Shown here piece after piece: positions 1 to 8,311 of a DNA stretch of 23,764 nucleotides. The notes beneath the pieces were generated by a model, which was not told the origin of the DNA, did no database searches, and was given only the letters and a program-made list of their open reading frames with translations. The position numbers and the translations under genes were made by a program. Origin of the DNA: a virus. Location of the stretch: positions 1-23,764 of IMG/VR virus record IMGVR_UViG_3300010371_000115, one strand, 5' to 3'. Every line of letters starts with the position of its first letter. Positions within the stretch are counted from its first letter, which is position 1.

Positions 1-31
1 ATTAACTTACGGATCATCTCATAATCTCTAT

Positions 32-1576
32 TCAATTGAAGTGGGCTGTGATTATGATGAGACCGCCTGCGCCTTTTGCGCCGGTAGCTCCGCTAGTTCC
101 GGCCGCGCCTCCTGCGCCGCCAGCACCAACGCTGTAGGAATAGGTCGTCGCAGGAGCCGCGATGAGAGCTTCGGAAAGAGCCCCGCTGTTGCCGCCCCAG
201 CCGGAATTGTACGATGCGTTGATGCCGTATCCGCCTGCGCCGCCACCAGCCCCGTAGCCGGTGGCGTTGCCTGCCGCCACGATGCCCTGTGCGGACGTGC
301 CGGGGCCGCCACCACCATAAGGAGACGATGCACCGGATGGAGTGAACCCCGCCGTACCGGCCCCTGTATTCAGTGTCCCGGTGCCGCCACCGAGCGCGCC
401 AGGGACATTCAAATAGCCGCCGGACGCCGCCGCGGGCGTCGGATAGGCGAACGTCGCGTTCGAGGGCGTCTGAGGACCGCCCCCTGCGGTTATCGGACCA
501 AATGTCGTATCGCCGCCGGCAACACCCACCCCAGGCGAGCCAGTTCCGCTACCGCCGCCCCCACTCCCGCCGCCCACACACACGACTTCGATGTAAGTTA
601 CATTGGCCGGCGTCGGGTAAGTTCCAGATCCCGTAGTGTAGACGGTGACGACCGGTGTGTTGACGGCAGGTGCGCTATAGGAAATGATCTGCCAGACGCC
701 GCTTCCGAGATACGCCGCGAAGGCCGATCCGCCGCTTTGAGCCTGAAGATTTCCGCCTGTAGGCGTAAGAAGTGACGTGCTCGCCGTTATTAGCGGCGAC
801 CCTCCGAACGCCACGAAATAGAACTGCGACGCGGTAGACGCCGAGCTTCCGAACGAAGTTATGCCTACGGAACCCGTGATGCTGGCGTTATGGGAAAGGA
901 TTGTGCCGAGATCGACCGTCGCTGCCGAGGCGATTGGCGTTGATGTGAGAATGGGTTCCGACGTGACGGAGCTTAGCTGGAAATTTCCGTTGGACGCGCT
1001 GTAGGTAACGAGATATTGGTTTCCGGCGACGATATCGCCATTGGTAAGATTGGTTGGACCGGTCGCGGTCGGTTTTACAACGTTGAGAGGCGTCCCTCCA
1101 TTCGGGGTAAGAGTGAAAGCGGATGTGTTGGAAAGTCCCGCGATAAACCCGATCTGTTGGCCGTCTGTGGATGTAAAATTGGAGGCTGTTACGGTTTGGC
1201 TATTGGCAGACCCGGATGAGATGTTCGCCCACGAATATGTCGTCGCGGACGTGTCGGCTGTGGATTGATCCCAAATCAGATTGCCGTTGGCGTCTAAGAC
1301 CTTTTCCCGATATTGGCCGGACCCGTAAATTATGGCCCGACCAGAGCTATCGAGGATGACGGGGTTTGAATTGGCGACGGTCTGGCCGCTGTTTTGGTAG
1401 GTTGATTTCGGGGTGCTGGTGTTGGGGATGTAGAAATAGACCTGTCCGCCCGAAAGCGGCTGGCCGTTGTTGTCGAGAAACACCTGTTCGCCCGGCGGCA
1501 AGAGGGTCGCCCCCGAGGCGCACGCCACCGTTACGAACAGCGCGAGCAGGAAGCCCGCGAAGCGTTTAAGCATCAT
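32..1576 (-). CDS. Tail fibre/tailspike-like protein with signal peptide and Gly-rich C-terminus
   Basis: This is the last gene of the leftward virion module, at the place where P22 carries its tailspike (gp9). The 514-residue product starts at tandem ATGs behind an AGGA ribosome site. Residues 1-24 look like a Sec signal: a KR n-region, a hydrophobic FLLALFVTVA core and a small-residue end. Residues 28-105 (GGQVYFYIP, VILDSSGRAI, YREKVLDANGNLIWD) resemble the head-binding domain of P22-type tailspikes, which docks on the tail hub. The middle is Ser/Thr/Asn-rich and probably beta-structured. From about residue 310 a glycine-rich domain with many GGG and GAGG runs ends in GGLIIITAHFN, a common phage receptor-tip type. 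I see no enzymatic tailspike motif, so receptor binding rather than polysaccharide hydrolysis is likely. The tail role is well supported. The signal peptide is odd for a virion protein assembled in the cytoplasm. Confidence 0.82.
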   Translation of the reverse strand: MMLKRFAGFLLALFVTVACASGATLLPPGEQVFLDNNGQPLSGGQVYFYIPNTSTPKSTYQNSGQTVANSNPVILDSSGRAIIYGSGQYREKVLDANGNLIWDQSTADTSATTYSWANISSGSANSQTVTASNFTSTDGQQIGFIAGLSNTSAFTLTPNGGTPLNVVKPTATGPTNLTNGDIVAGNQYLVTYSASNGNFQLSSVTSEPILTSTPIASAATVDLGTILSHNASITGSVGITSFGSSASTASQFYFVAFGGSPLITASTSLLTPTGGNLQAQSGGSAFAAYLGSGVWQIISYSAPAVNTPVVTVYTTGSGTYPTPANVTYIEVVCVGGGSGGGGSGTGSPGVGVAGGDTTFGPITAGGGPQTPSNATFAYPTPAAASGGYLNVPGALGGGTGTLNTGAGTAGFTPSGASSPYGGGGPGTSAQGIVAAGNATGYGAGGGAGGYGINASYNSGWGGNSGALSEALIAAPATTYSYSVGAGGAGGAAGTSGATGAKGAGGLIIITAHFN

Positions 1577-1606
1577 CGTTTCCTATCGGGATAGGGAGGG
1601 GAAAAT

Positions 1607-1831
1607 ATGGGTGGAATAGTCGGCGCAGCCATCGGGATCGGGCTGCTGTTTCTATGGCTAAAGGGCCATTGGTTCGGCGGCGTCGCAGCCGGACTTGTGA
1701 TATTCTGGCTGTTCCAGATGGCGACCGGCGACTACCACGATCCCGCGTACTACATCATAGGACGCGGGATTATTTCGGCCCTAGTTGGCTTCACACCCTA
1801 CCTGGTCTGGGGACGATCAGCGTATTATTGA
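1607..1831 (+). CDS. Small membrane protein, opposite strand to the late operon (holin-like candidate)
   Basis: A 74-residue protein starts at an ATG five to six bases after a very strong purine ribosome site (AGGGAGGGG). It has two or three hydrophobic segments, at about residues 3-18, 24-38 and 51-68, with short polar links. It is the only convincing rightward gene between 32 and 21085. It lies between the tail gene and the giant ejection gene, and its stop overlaps the end of the latter by seven bases, so the two genes converge. A holin or superinfection-exclusion protein would fit this size and position: P22 carries sieA near its gene 16 and gene 9. No family is recognised and that role is speculation. 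No promoter is evident. The alternative is a chance frame, but the ribosome site and membrane profile argue against it. Confidence 0.55.
   Translation: MGGIVGAAIGIGLLFLWLKGHWFGGVAAGLVIFWLFQMATGDYHDPAYYIIGRGIISALVGFTPYLVWGRSAYY
1740..1770. other. 9-bp perfect inverted repeat (hairpin) downstream of the giant ejection gene
   Basis: ATCCCGCGT (1740-1748) and ACGCGGGAT (1762-1770) are perfectly complementary around a 13-base loop. For leftward transcription the hairpin lies 55 bases past the stop at 1825, so it could end or protect the late mRNA. No run of T follows it in either direction, so a classical intrinsic terminator is not supported. It also lies inside the plus-strand membrane-protein gene. 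Confidence 0.35.
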
Positions 1832-4800
1832 GCGCCAAGAGGGCGAGCCTCAAGCATAAAGCGCGCGCCTTTCTCAATCGGCTGGCGAGAGAGAAGGTTC
1901 GCGCCGAATGAACCAAGGTTGGTCGCGCCCTGAGTGACGGGCTGAGCATTGTAGGCGCGAGAGACTTGGCCCAAGACGCGCTGTTGCTCCGGTCCAGTGG
2001 CGACTAGGCCGCGCGCTGTTCCCTCGATAAGACGCTTGCGAGCCGCCGACGTAAAAGCGTTGTGCAGGCTCCCGTAGACCGCCTTCGCGCCGGTAAGTGC
2101 CGCAGCGCCCGCGCCTCCTCCTACAGCCTCGCCGAGGATGGCAGCCGTCGGATCAAAGGGCGCCCCCGAGGCAGCCGTATATTTCTGACGCACAGACTGT
2201 TTTTCAGCGGTCTGAGAGCCGGCTTGGATTGCGCTTTCTGTCGCCCTCTTTTTCAGTTCACTATCAAGAGCATCCAGCATATCGGATGCTTTTGGGAAAA
2301 CAGTTTCAAGCTTATGCCGGTTTGCCGATGATTTTGCGAAGAGGCTCCGAGCTTGAGAGAAATCTCCCTGTCGAGCAGACGAAAGAGCCTGTTCAATAGC
2401 TTGACGCGCGCCCTGTTGATGCGCTTCAATTTCTGCCGGAGATGCGGTCTTCATCCATGATTTCAGCGCGTCAGGCGTATCCTGAACGCCTTCAACCCCT
2501 TGTCTCTGTTGGAATATATCCATCCCTTTACTAAAAGCGCTACCAACAAGGTCTTCATATTTGGACGTAAGCTGCTTGATGAGGGAGTTAGCTTCATCCG
2601 GCCCTAGAACGGCTGCGAGCTTTTGCTGAGTGACGCCCTTGTTTGCCAACATCGCAGCCTTTGCCGCCGGGTTGGCCGCACTTTGCATCTGCGCGTTAAA
2701 TGCCGCCCTAGTTCCAAGCTTCGCGGCCTCCTGTTCGCCGTCTGACGCTTTAGCCATAAAAGCCGCCAAAGCTCCTGGCGTCGAGTTGACGCCATTATTT
2801 CGGAAGATACTCTGCCCTTGGTTGAATGCGTCTTGAGCGGCCGAAAGTCCGGCCCAAGATTGACGAGCCACCGCGTAATCCGGATTTACCTTATCTAACT
2901 CTCCGAGATACGCGCGCCGCACCATATCAAAAGCGCGTCCTTCCTCACTAAGACGACCCGTGACGGAGTCTTTCGCGTTCTCTACCATCGCGTCAAGACC
3001 CTTCTTGACGATGTTTAATGTCCTCATATTAGGAACACTTCCGACGATAGGATCGCCATTCGCATCCGTCCCGATAATCGCATATTCTGTCGGGTTGAAC
3101 GGCTTCCCTTCGGCCAAAGATTCAAGGCGTTGTATCTTCACGCCCTGCGCGATGGCCGGCTTCACGATCGGATCATCAAGAAATTGTTGAATACGTGGAT
3201 TCCATATTGCTCCTGGGGCGCTCGCGGTGCCATCAGCTTGTGCCGCTCGGAGGCGCGTTCGAATTGCTTGCTGGATTTGTTGCGCGCCAGTCAAGGCTTC
3301 CTGAGCCTGCGAGACGGCGGAATTAGCTTCTTGGGTTGCGCGAGAAGCAGCGCTATTGGCATATACGTTATTGCCAGCCTGAGACGCCTTGGCGGCCGCA
3401 AGTGTCTGCTGCTGTTGAGCTGAAATAAGGGCCTTTTGCGTTTGCGAAACCTGATCTGTAGCGTCCGAAAACGCATTGGAAAATTGCGTCTCAAGAGGAG
3501 CGACACTTCCGCCTTGCATCGCTTTTGCGTAGAGAGGGGCCGCTGCCGCCGATCGACTCTGAATCATTTTTTGCAACTGCTCGTAAGGATCGACGGACAT
3601 TCCTAGGCTCGCATCCAGGGCTGCCTTCGCTGTGGCGTTGTCTACAGTATTTGCTGCCGTGCGAGTCTTAATGTCATTCACAATAGCCTGTGCATCAGGC
3701 TTAGGTCCAAGCGTCTTATTGACGATAGCCGCCATATTGTCGTTTGCATTCGTCCCGCGTACAGCCGCCGCATTTTTCAATACAGCCGTAGGCGTACCGC
3801 CGAGGGACGCTATTCCTTGGGCCTCATTCGCCATGAGAGGATGCACATCGGCGAAGGTCGCGTTTGAACCCATGCTCGCGATCTTGGCCCGCGCTTCATT
3901 TGGCGTCATCCCCGCATCACGAAGCATATTCGCCATGTTCACGGCTTCGGGCGACGTGCGGTTGAGCATGTTGGAAACCGTCCCAACAGCTTTTCCGACG
4001 CCAGCGCCGACGACGGGGCCTAGAGCGCCCCCTAAGCCGCCATAGAAAGCGCCGCTCTTGGCATTCTGCACGGTCAGGCCATTGCGCACCACGTTATCAG
4101 TCGCTCCGATCCCCGCTCCTGTAGTCGCGCCCACTAGGGCGTTTACGACAAGGGGAGCGCCTTCAGCAGCGCCAAAGGCAGCCGGGGCGGCGAGCATCGC
4201 GGGAAGCGTGCCCGCAATTCCGCCGCTCACATTAAGCGCCGTATTTGCGACGGGATGCTGAGCGGCGAAGATCTTGTCCATGCCCTCTTGAGTAGCGAGG
4301 GAACTGTTATAGCGATCAGACCATGAGGTCCCTTGCAACTGGTCTGCCGGGGAGTAAAATCGATTGAGAACCGGGGCCAGCGTGGCGTTGGTCGCCGCGT
4401 CCATACGATTTAGGAGGCCGCCTGCAATCGGGACGCCCGTGGCTGCGGCGCGAACGGCATCGTTCACCCCGATAGGCGTTGCAGGGGCCGGAGGGAAGGC
4501 TGGGGACGCAGCCGGGCTTGTCGAGGTAGGATAGTCCGAAAACGGATCGCTAGCCCCCGCCTTGGTCGCGACAGGAGCGGAAAGGGCGCTCTCGGAAACC
4601 GAGAACGAATCCCCCGAGGAAGGAGCAACGGTTGTCGGATAGTCCGCGAACGGGTCAGACGCAGCCGGCGCGGCCTTTGCGGACGCGGTAGGATAATCCG
4701 AAAATGGATCGGCCCCTTGTGTGGCTTTTGCTATGGCTGCGCTCGCGGGCGCGGGCGAAACCTTCCCGCGATAAAACATCGTGCTCCCGAGGCTGACGCC

Positions 4801-5187
4801 CTGTTGGCCTTTCGCAAAAGCCGGGACTGGACGGCCGAGTTTTGCCTGCAAGCCGGGGGCGTAAAAGTACGTCGCACCACCTGTCGGGTCTGGGATGTGA
4901 CCGGAGGCTACGGCGTCCAGAATATCCCCCGCCGCCTGATATTTCGGATCGTTCGGAGAAATCGCCATCAAGGCTTGCGGATGATCAGCCCACGAGTCAA
5001 ATTGCCCTGGAGCGAGCGCGACACTCTGTAGGTTCGGCCCTCCATACGTTCCGGCGCGCGCTCGATTGATCATCGTGGAAGCCACGCCGGCCAACGCCAT
5101 CGGGTCGCCCTCTTCGCCCAGCATGGTGCGAATGGTGATGTCCCGGTCCTGTTGGCTCATTTGGAACGGCGCGTTAGTGGCGTCCAT
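1825..5187 (-). CDS. Giant ejection protein (gp16-like) with N-terminal SleB-type cell-wall hydrolase
   Basis: This 1120-residue protein sits where P22 has gp16 (609 aa), the protein ejected with the DNA that helps it cross the cell envelope. Residues 12-140 match the SleB/Hydrolase_2 peptidoglycan hydrolase fold: TMLGEEGDP with the likely catalytic Glu at 25, STMINRA, and GQFDSW near residue 61. Residues 160-220 contain three copies of DPF(S/A)DYP in an Ala/Pro/Ser-rich linker. Residues about 240-405 hold Gly/Ala-rich hydrophobic stretches that could insert in a membrane. The remainder is long, Ala/Gln-rich and helical. Its start shares one base with the stop of the preceding gene (TAATG), so translation is coupled. 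The hydrolase call is firm. Ejection is inferred from position and size. The protein is nearly twice the P22 length because the hydrolase and linker are fused to it. Confidence 0.85.
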   Translation of the reverse strand: MDATNAPFQMSQQDRDITIRTMLGEEGDPMALAGVASTMINRARAGTYGGPNLQSVALAPGQFDSWADHPQALMAISPNDPKYQAAGDILDAVASGHIPDPTGGATYFYAPGLQAKLGRPVPAFAKGQQGVSLGSTMFYRGKVSPAPASAAIAKATQGADPFSDYPTASAKAAPAASDPFADYPTTVAPSSGDSFSVSESALSAPVATKAGASDPFSDYPTSTSPAASPAFPPAPATPIGVNDAVRAAATGVPIAGGLLNRMDAATNATLAPVLNRFYSPADQLQGTSWSDRYNSSLATQEGMDKIFAAQHPVANTALNVSGGIAGTLPAMLAAPAAFGAAEGAPLVVNALVGATTGAGIGATDNVVRNGLTVQNAKSGAFYGGLGGALGPVVGAGVGKAVGTVSNMLNRTSPEAVNMANMLRDAGMTPNEARAKIASMGSNATFADVHPLMANEAQGIASLGGTPTAVLKNAAAVRGTNANDNMAAIVNKTLGPKPDAQAIVNDIKTRTAANTVDNATAKAALDASLGMSVDPYEQLQKMIQSRSAAAAPLYAKAMQGGSVAPLETQFSNAFSDATDQVSQTQKALISAQQQQTLAAAKASQAGNNVYANSAASRATQEANSAVSQAQEALTGAQQIQQAIRTRLRAAQADGTASAPGAIWNPRIQQFLDDPIVKPAIAQGVKIQRLESLAEGKPFNPTEYAIIGTDANGDPIVGSVPNMRTLNIVKKGLDAMVENAKDSVTGRLSEEGRAFDMVRRAYLGELDKVNPDYAVARQSWAGLSAAQDAFNQGQSIFRNNGVNSTPGALAAFMAKASDGEQEAAKLGTRAAFNAQMQSAANPAAKAAMLANKGVTQQKLAAVLGPDEANSLIKQLTSKYEDLVGSAFSKGMDIFQQRQGVEGVQDTPDALKSWMKTASPAEIEAHQQGARQAIEQALSSARQGDFSQARSLFAKSSANRHKLETVFPKASDMLDALDSELKKRATESAIQAGSQTAEKQSVRQKYTAASGAPFDPTAAILGEAVGGGAGAAALTGAKAVYGSLHNAFTSAARKRLIEGTARGLVATGPEQQRVLGQVSRAYNAQPVTQGATNLGSFGANLLSRQPIEKGARFMLEARPLGAQ

Positions 5188-5804
5188 TATTGCGCGGCCA
5201 TCATCGGATTAGGGCCTTGCGCAGGCGCGGGCGCTTGTGAGAAACGGTTACCCATCATAAGCTGCGGAGAAGGTGCGGGTTGCTGGCGTCGAATCATTTC
5301 ACCATGAGCCCCGATCATTGACGCCACGGTCTGCAAAGCCTGAGACGCCCGCGCGTAGTGCTGTGCAACCCACTTGCGCAATTCGAGGGGTGTCGGGTCT
5401 GGTCCGGGCAAATCCTTGAGATATTTTGGCGCATCGAATGGCGACATGACGCCATCGGCCACGACCTGCCCCACGGCGGTCAGGATATCCTTCGTCTTGA
5501 GGTCCGGCTTGCTCAACAGCGTCTTGAGGTGAGCCGTCACCACGGACTGCTTATGGATCGCCTCCATGAGCATTTCCTTCGAAGGGGGGACGAGCGGCGC
5601 TTGCGGTTGCCCAGGCATGCCCTCTTGCTGAGGCTGCGGGCCTTGCGGAGCCGCCCCGAGCATGTTCTGCCCTGCTGGCATAGCGCCTTGCTGGGGCGCC
5701 GCCTGGGGAGCCACGCCTAGCGTCCCCATCATGGCGGGGGACGGACCATCGTTGTTCCCCCCTCCACCGGGCGCGGGGCCTGCGCCTGCCAGCCTGTTAG
5801 CCAT
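5187..5804 (-). CDS. Pro/Gln/Gly-rich virion protein, probable ejection accessory
   Basis: The 205-residue protein is joined to both neighbours by one-base stop/start overlaps (TAATG at each end), so it belongs to the ejection-gene cluster. Residues 1-75 are low-complexity Pro, Gln, Gly and Met. Residues 76-165 form a charged, probably helical core (EMLMEAIHKQ, LKTKDILTAVGQ, LELRKWVAQHY). The tail is again Pro/Gln-rich. No family is recognised. Such proteins are common between gp20-like and gp16-like genes in podophages, and an internal virion or scaffolding role for the ejection complex would fit. That role is an inference from position. Confidence 0.75.
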   Translation of the reverse strand: MANRLAGAGPAPGGGGNNDGPSPAMMGTLGVAPQAAPQQGAMPAGQNMLGAAPQGPQPQQEGMPGQPQAPLVPPSKEMLMEAIHKQSVVTAHLKTLLSKPDLKTKDILTAVGQVVADGVMSPFDAPKYLKDLPGPDPTPLELRKWVAQHYARASQALQTVASMIGAHGEMIRRQQPAPSPQLMMGNRFSQAPAPAQGPNPMMAAQ

Positions 5805-7096
5805 TACGGGGTGCTACCTTGTGGCTGCAACATTCCGGTCTGCTTGGCGATATCGTAGGACTTGACAAATTTCTGATACGCCGGACTCGTTGACGGCCCA
5901 AGAGACGCCTTGAGCTTCGCACGTTCTTGCGGAGACATCATATCAAAGCTGAACGCCCTCGGGTCCATGCCCTGGTAATAGCTGGATTTGAAGTCGCTGT
6001 AGGTCTGTCCAGGCTTGGCCTGGGTTGGGAAAGCCTTCGGCATGGCGGCGTCCATTCGATCCATGCCAATCTGTGTTTTGATAAGCCCAAGGTTTGCCGG
6101 CTGTGTCAGGTCAATATTTGGATTTGAGCCGAGAGCGGCCGAGAGTGCGTGGTCGGATCGTCCCGCCGCTTGGGCGCCAGTGGCATATTTCAGCAGATAT
6201 TTCTTGGCCTCTTCCCTGACTTGAAGATCGCTCGTATTCGGGTTGATAACGCCCGCAGTTGTAAGAGCGCCCTTGAGCGTTGCCCATTGTGGCGATCCGG
6301 GGCCAAAATTTGCGTTAGACAACCGCTGAATGAGAGGCAGCGCTTGCTGAAGCGGCCTCATATTGGACAGTATGCCAGAGCCGCGAAGCTGATCCTCGAA
6401 TAGAGTTTTTCTGTCCGCCGCTGAGACCTCCGAAGCCCCCGGAGGTGCAGATCCCGCATAGCCTCCTGGCTGTTGCGCCATAGAAGCGGCTTTTGCGAGC
6501 GGAACCATCTTCGGCGTGAGGTCTGAATTAACGCCGGCCTGAACCGGAGAAGCCTGCGAAGGTGTCGGAATTGTTCCCGCCGCTCGCGTTGACATATAGG
6601 CTTTCGCCCCCGCATCATCGGGAGGAAGCGACGAGATCAGAGAGTTATAGTCAGCGCTGCTAAGTTTCCCGCTCCATAGCCGCTGCGAGAGGACTTGGAC
6701 CATCCCGGCGCGAGTCGGTTGCGAATTGGCGTCGCCTATAGCCTGCGAAAGTTGATCTTGACGAGATGATGCTAGGCTGGCGGCATTGCTGATCTGTCCC
6801 CCTTGGATTCCCACATTGCGCTGTATCGCCTCCGGGGCTCCATAAGCTGCGGTAGGATTCCCCTGGATTGCCAAATTGGCGGCGGCAGGATCGTAGACTC
6901 CATTCGGACCTATCGCTCCGGAATATGCTTGGCCTATGGCTTGGTTCGCGCCATACTGTGCGCGCAACATCTGATTTTCGGTATTCAACACTTGGTTTTG
7001 CGTGAAAGCATTCGCCAAGCCGACCGTCTGCCCTAAGTTCCCAATTGGGTCAGGCCGCTGCTGGTTAGCATATATGCTCGTATCAATGCCGGACAT
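5804..7096 (-). CDS. Ejection protein, gp20-like by position
   Basis: This 430-residue gene sits where P22 has gene 20 (471 aa), between the gp7-like and gp16-like genes. The N-terminal 110 residues are Gln/Asn/Ala-rich and helical (NAFTQNQVLNTENQMLRAQYG). Residues 165-215 are a Pro/Ser/Ala linker. The C-terminal 210 residues are a charged, more ordered domain containing FEDQLRGSGILSNMRPLQ and MMSPQERAKLKASLG. No enzymatic motif is visible. P22 gp7, gp16 and gp20 leave the capsid with the DNA and build a conduit through the envelope. Assignment here rests on gene order and composition, not on a motif. The start codon is 11 bases past the previous stop, with GAGG about ten bases upstream. Confidence 0.72.
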   Translation of the reverse strand: MSGIDTSIYANQQRPDPIGNLGQTVGLANAFTQNQVLNTENQMLRAQYGANQAIGQAYSGAIGPNGVYDPAAANLAIQGNPTAAYGAPEAIQRNVGIQGGQISNAASLASSRQDQLSQAIGDANSQPTRAGMVQVLSQRLWSGKLSSADYNSLISSLPPDDAGAKAYMSTRAAGTIPTPSQASPVQAGVNSDLTPKMVPLAKAASMAQQPGGYAGSAPPGASEVSAADRKTLFEDQLRGSGILSNMRPLQQALPLIQRLSNANFGPGSPQWATLKGALTTAGVINPNTSDLQVREEAKKYLLKYATGAQAAGRSDHALSAALGSNPNIDLTQPANLGLIKTQIGMDRMDAAMPKAFPTQAKPGQTYSDFKSSYYQGMDPRAFSFDMMSPQERAKLKASLGPSTSPAYQKFVKSYDIAKQTGMLQPQGSTP

Positions 7097-7107
7097 CTAC
7101 TCAGCCC

Positions 7108-7842
7108 TCATGGGAGGTTGTACCCGGAATCTTGCAGACCGTCCTGCTGGCCATTGGTCATCCCGAGATAGTTGCTCGTCCCGTTGTTATAGCCGGAACC
7201 GCCCCCGAGAAGGTTGCTTAGCAAATACCCCTGGACGCCAGAGTTTGCGGCCCCAGACACCGCATTTCCCGTCGCTATCGCCGCAGCCCCGGCCGCGTTG
7301 CCGGCTCCCAGCGTGTTGGACGCGATGCTGTTGCCCGTCGAAATTCCCGCATTGCCGACGCCTGCCGCCGCGTTCTCGCCAAGCGATTGCTGTCCTGACA
7401 ACATATTGTAGGTGTTCTGCCGGTTGGTCTGGGCATTGCTAAACTGGTTTTGATAGGTGCTGTCCGCTAACCCTGTCGCATAAGCAGAGGCTCCCTTAAG
7501 AGCCGCCCCGGAAATCCCGAGCCCTCGCGCTGCCGCGCTGTTTTGGACGGATTTCAGCCCCTGCGTAAGGTTGAACTGATAACCAGGCGTATTCTGAAGC
7601 GTCGCTTCATTCATATTGATTGGCGCTGTCAGGTCCGGCAACTGATCGTTTAGATCAGTGTTCGCTGTGTATCCCTGCTGAACATATGGGTTTAGAAGCG
7701 CCTTGTCCTGATTGAACATATTCATCTGAGTATTGCTGGCGGTGTTGGCGGCATTCTCCTGCGCGCTAGCCGCCGTCGAGGCCCCGTAGATGCCAGCCCC
7801 AGCGGAGAGGACGCCCGCGCCTAAGATTGCAGCGGCGACCAT
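7108..7842 (-). CDS. DNA transfer/ejection protein, gp7-like
   Basis: The 244-residue product has a small hydrophobic N-terminus (AAAILGAGVLSAGAGIYG) followed by an Ala/Asn/Gln-rich, probably helical body. The segment NTPGYQFNLTQGLKSVQNSA, then AARGLGISGAALKG and TYQNQFSNAQTNRQNTYNML, is a pattern I associate with DNA-transfer proteins of many podophages. The end is Gly/Asn-rich. Length and place match P22 gp7 (229 aa), first of the three ejection proteins. The gene starts two bases before the GNAT stop codon and is followed at once by the gp20-like gene. The hydrophobic N-terminus could help insertion in the membrane during ejection. The family call is by memory of the pattern and by synteny. 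Confidence 0.75.
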   Translation of the reverse strand: MVAAAILGAGVLSAGAGIYGASTAASAQENAANTASNTQMNMFNQDKALLNPYVQQGYTANTDLNDQLPDLTAPINMNEATLQNTPGYQFNLTQGLKSVQNSAAARGLGISGAALKGASAYATGLADSTYQNQFSNAQTNRQNTYNMLSGQQSLGENAAAGVGNAGISTGNSIASNTLGAGNAAGAAAIATGNAVSGAANSGVQGYLLSNLLGGGSGYNNGTSNYLGMTNGQQDGLQDSGYNLP

Positions 7843-7843
7843 T

Positions 7844-8311
7844 CTAATCCCCTATGAATTTCGAGAAGCCCGATTCGTCTTGTTTCCATCCAAGTCGGGC
7901 GAAGATAGGAGAAACGTCGCACCAAGTTTTGCAACGATTTGTCATCTTCATAACACCGCGCGCGCGCATCGCCCGTTCGACCTCTTGGAACAGTCGCACG
8001 CCTACCCACGGGCCGCGCATCGCAGGCTCAACCCAGTAGAGATCGAAGTGCGCTAAGAGCGTGGACTTGTAGTGCAGGCCGCGCTTTACAAAAACGAAAG
8101 CGTAACCAACCAATGCCCCAGAGCTTCGCGCCGCCGTTATGTGCAAGATGCCGCAATCTGCCGACGCTTGGTACTCGTCCCAATCGGGATCAAGGGGGAT
8201 ATAATCCGCGTCTTCGGGGTCAGAGATTTCCGCCCAATGGGACTGCCAAAGGGGGAGGATTTCAAGCTTTATCTCGTCCCAAGGTTCGGTCGAATACGTA
8301 ATCAGGGACAA
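7844..8311 (-). CDS. GNAT-family N-acetyltransferase
   Basis: The 155-residue protein has the GNAT layout: a first strand/helix region, a central sheet (LVGYAFVFV, HFDLYWVEPAMRG) and the acetyl-CoA loop RGPWVGVRLFQEVERAMRA at about residues 99-117, followed by MKMTNRCKTW and a final aromatic segment. GNAT enzymes move acetyl from acetyl-CoA to an amine. The substrate is unknown; in a virion operon it may be a capsid or tail protein or a host protein. No ATG or GTG is available before the preceding in-frame stop, so TTG at 8311 is the likely start, overlapping the oxygenase gene by ten bases. The ribosome site is weak, so translation is probably coupled. The fold assignment is good. Confidence 0.82.
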   Translation of the reverse strand: MSLITYSTEPWDEIKLEILPLWQSHWAEISDPEDADYIPLDPDWDEYQASADCGILHITAARSSGALVGYAFVFVKRGLHYKSTLLAHFDLYWVEPAMRGPWVGVRLFQEVERAMRARGVMKMTNRCKTWCDVSPIFARLGWKQDESGFSKFIGD

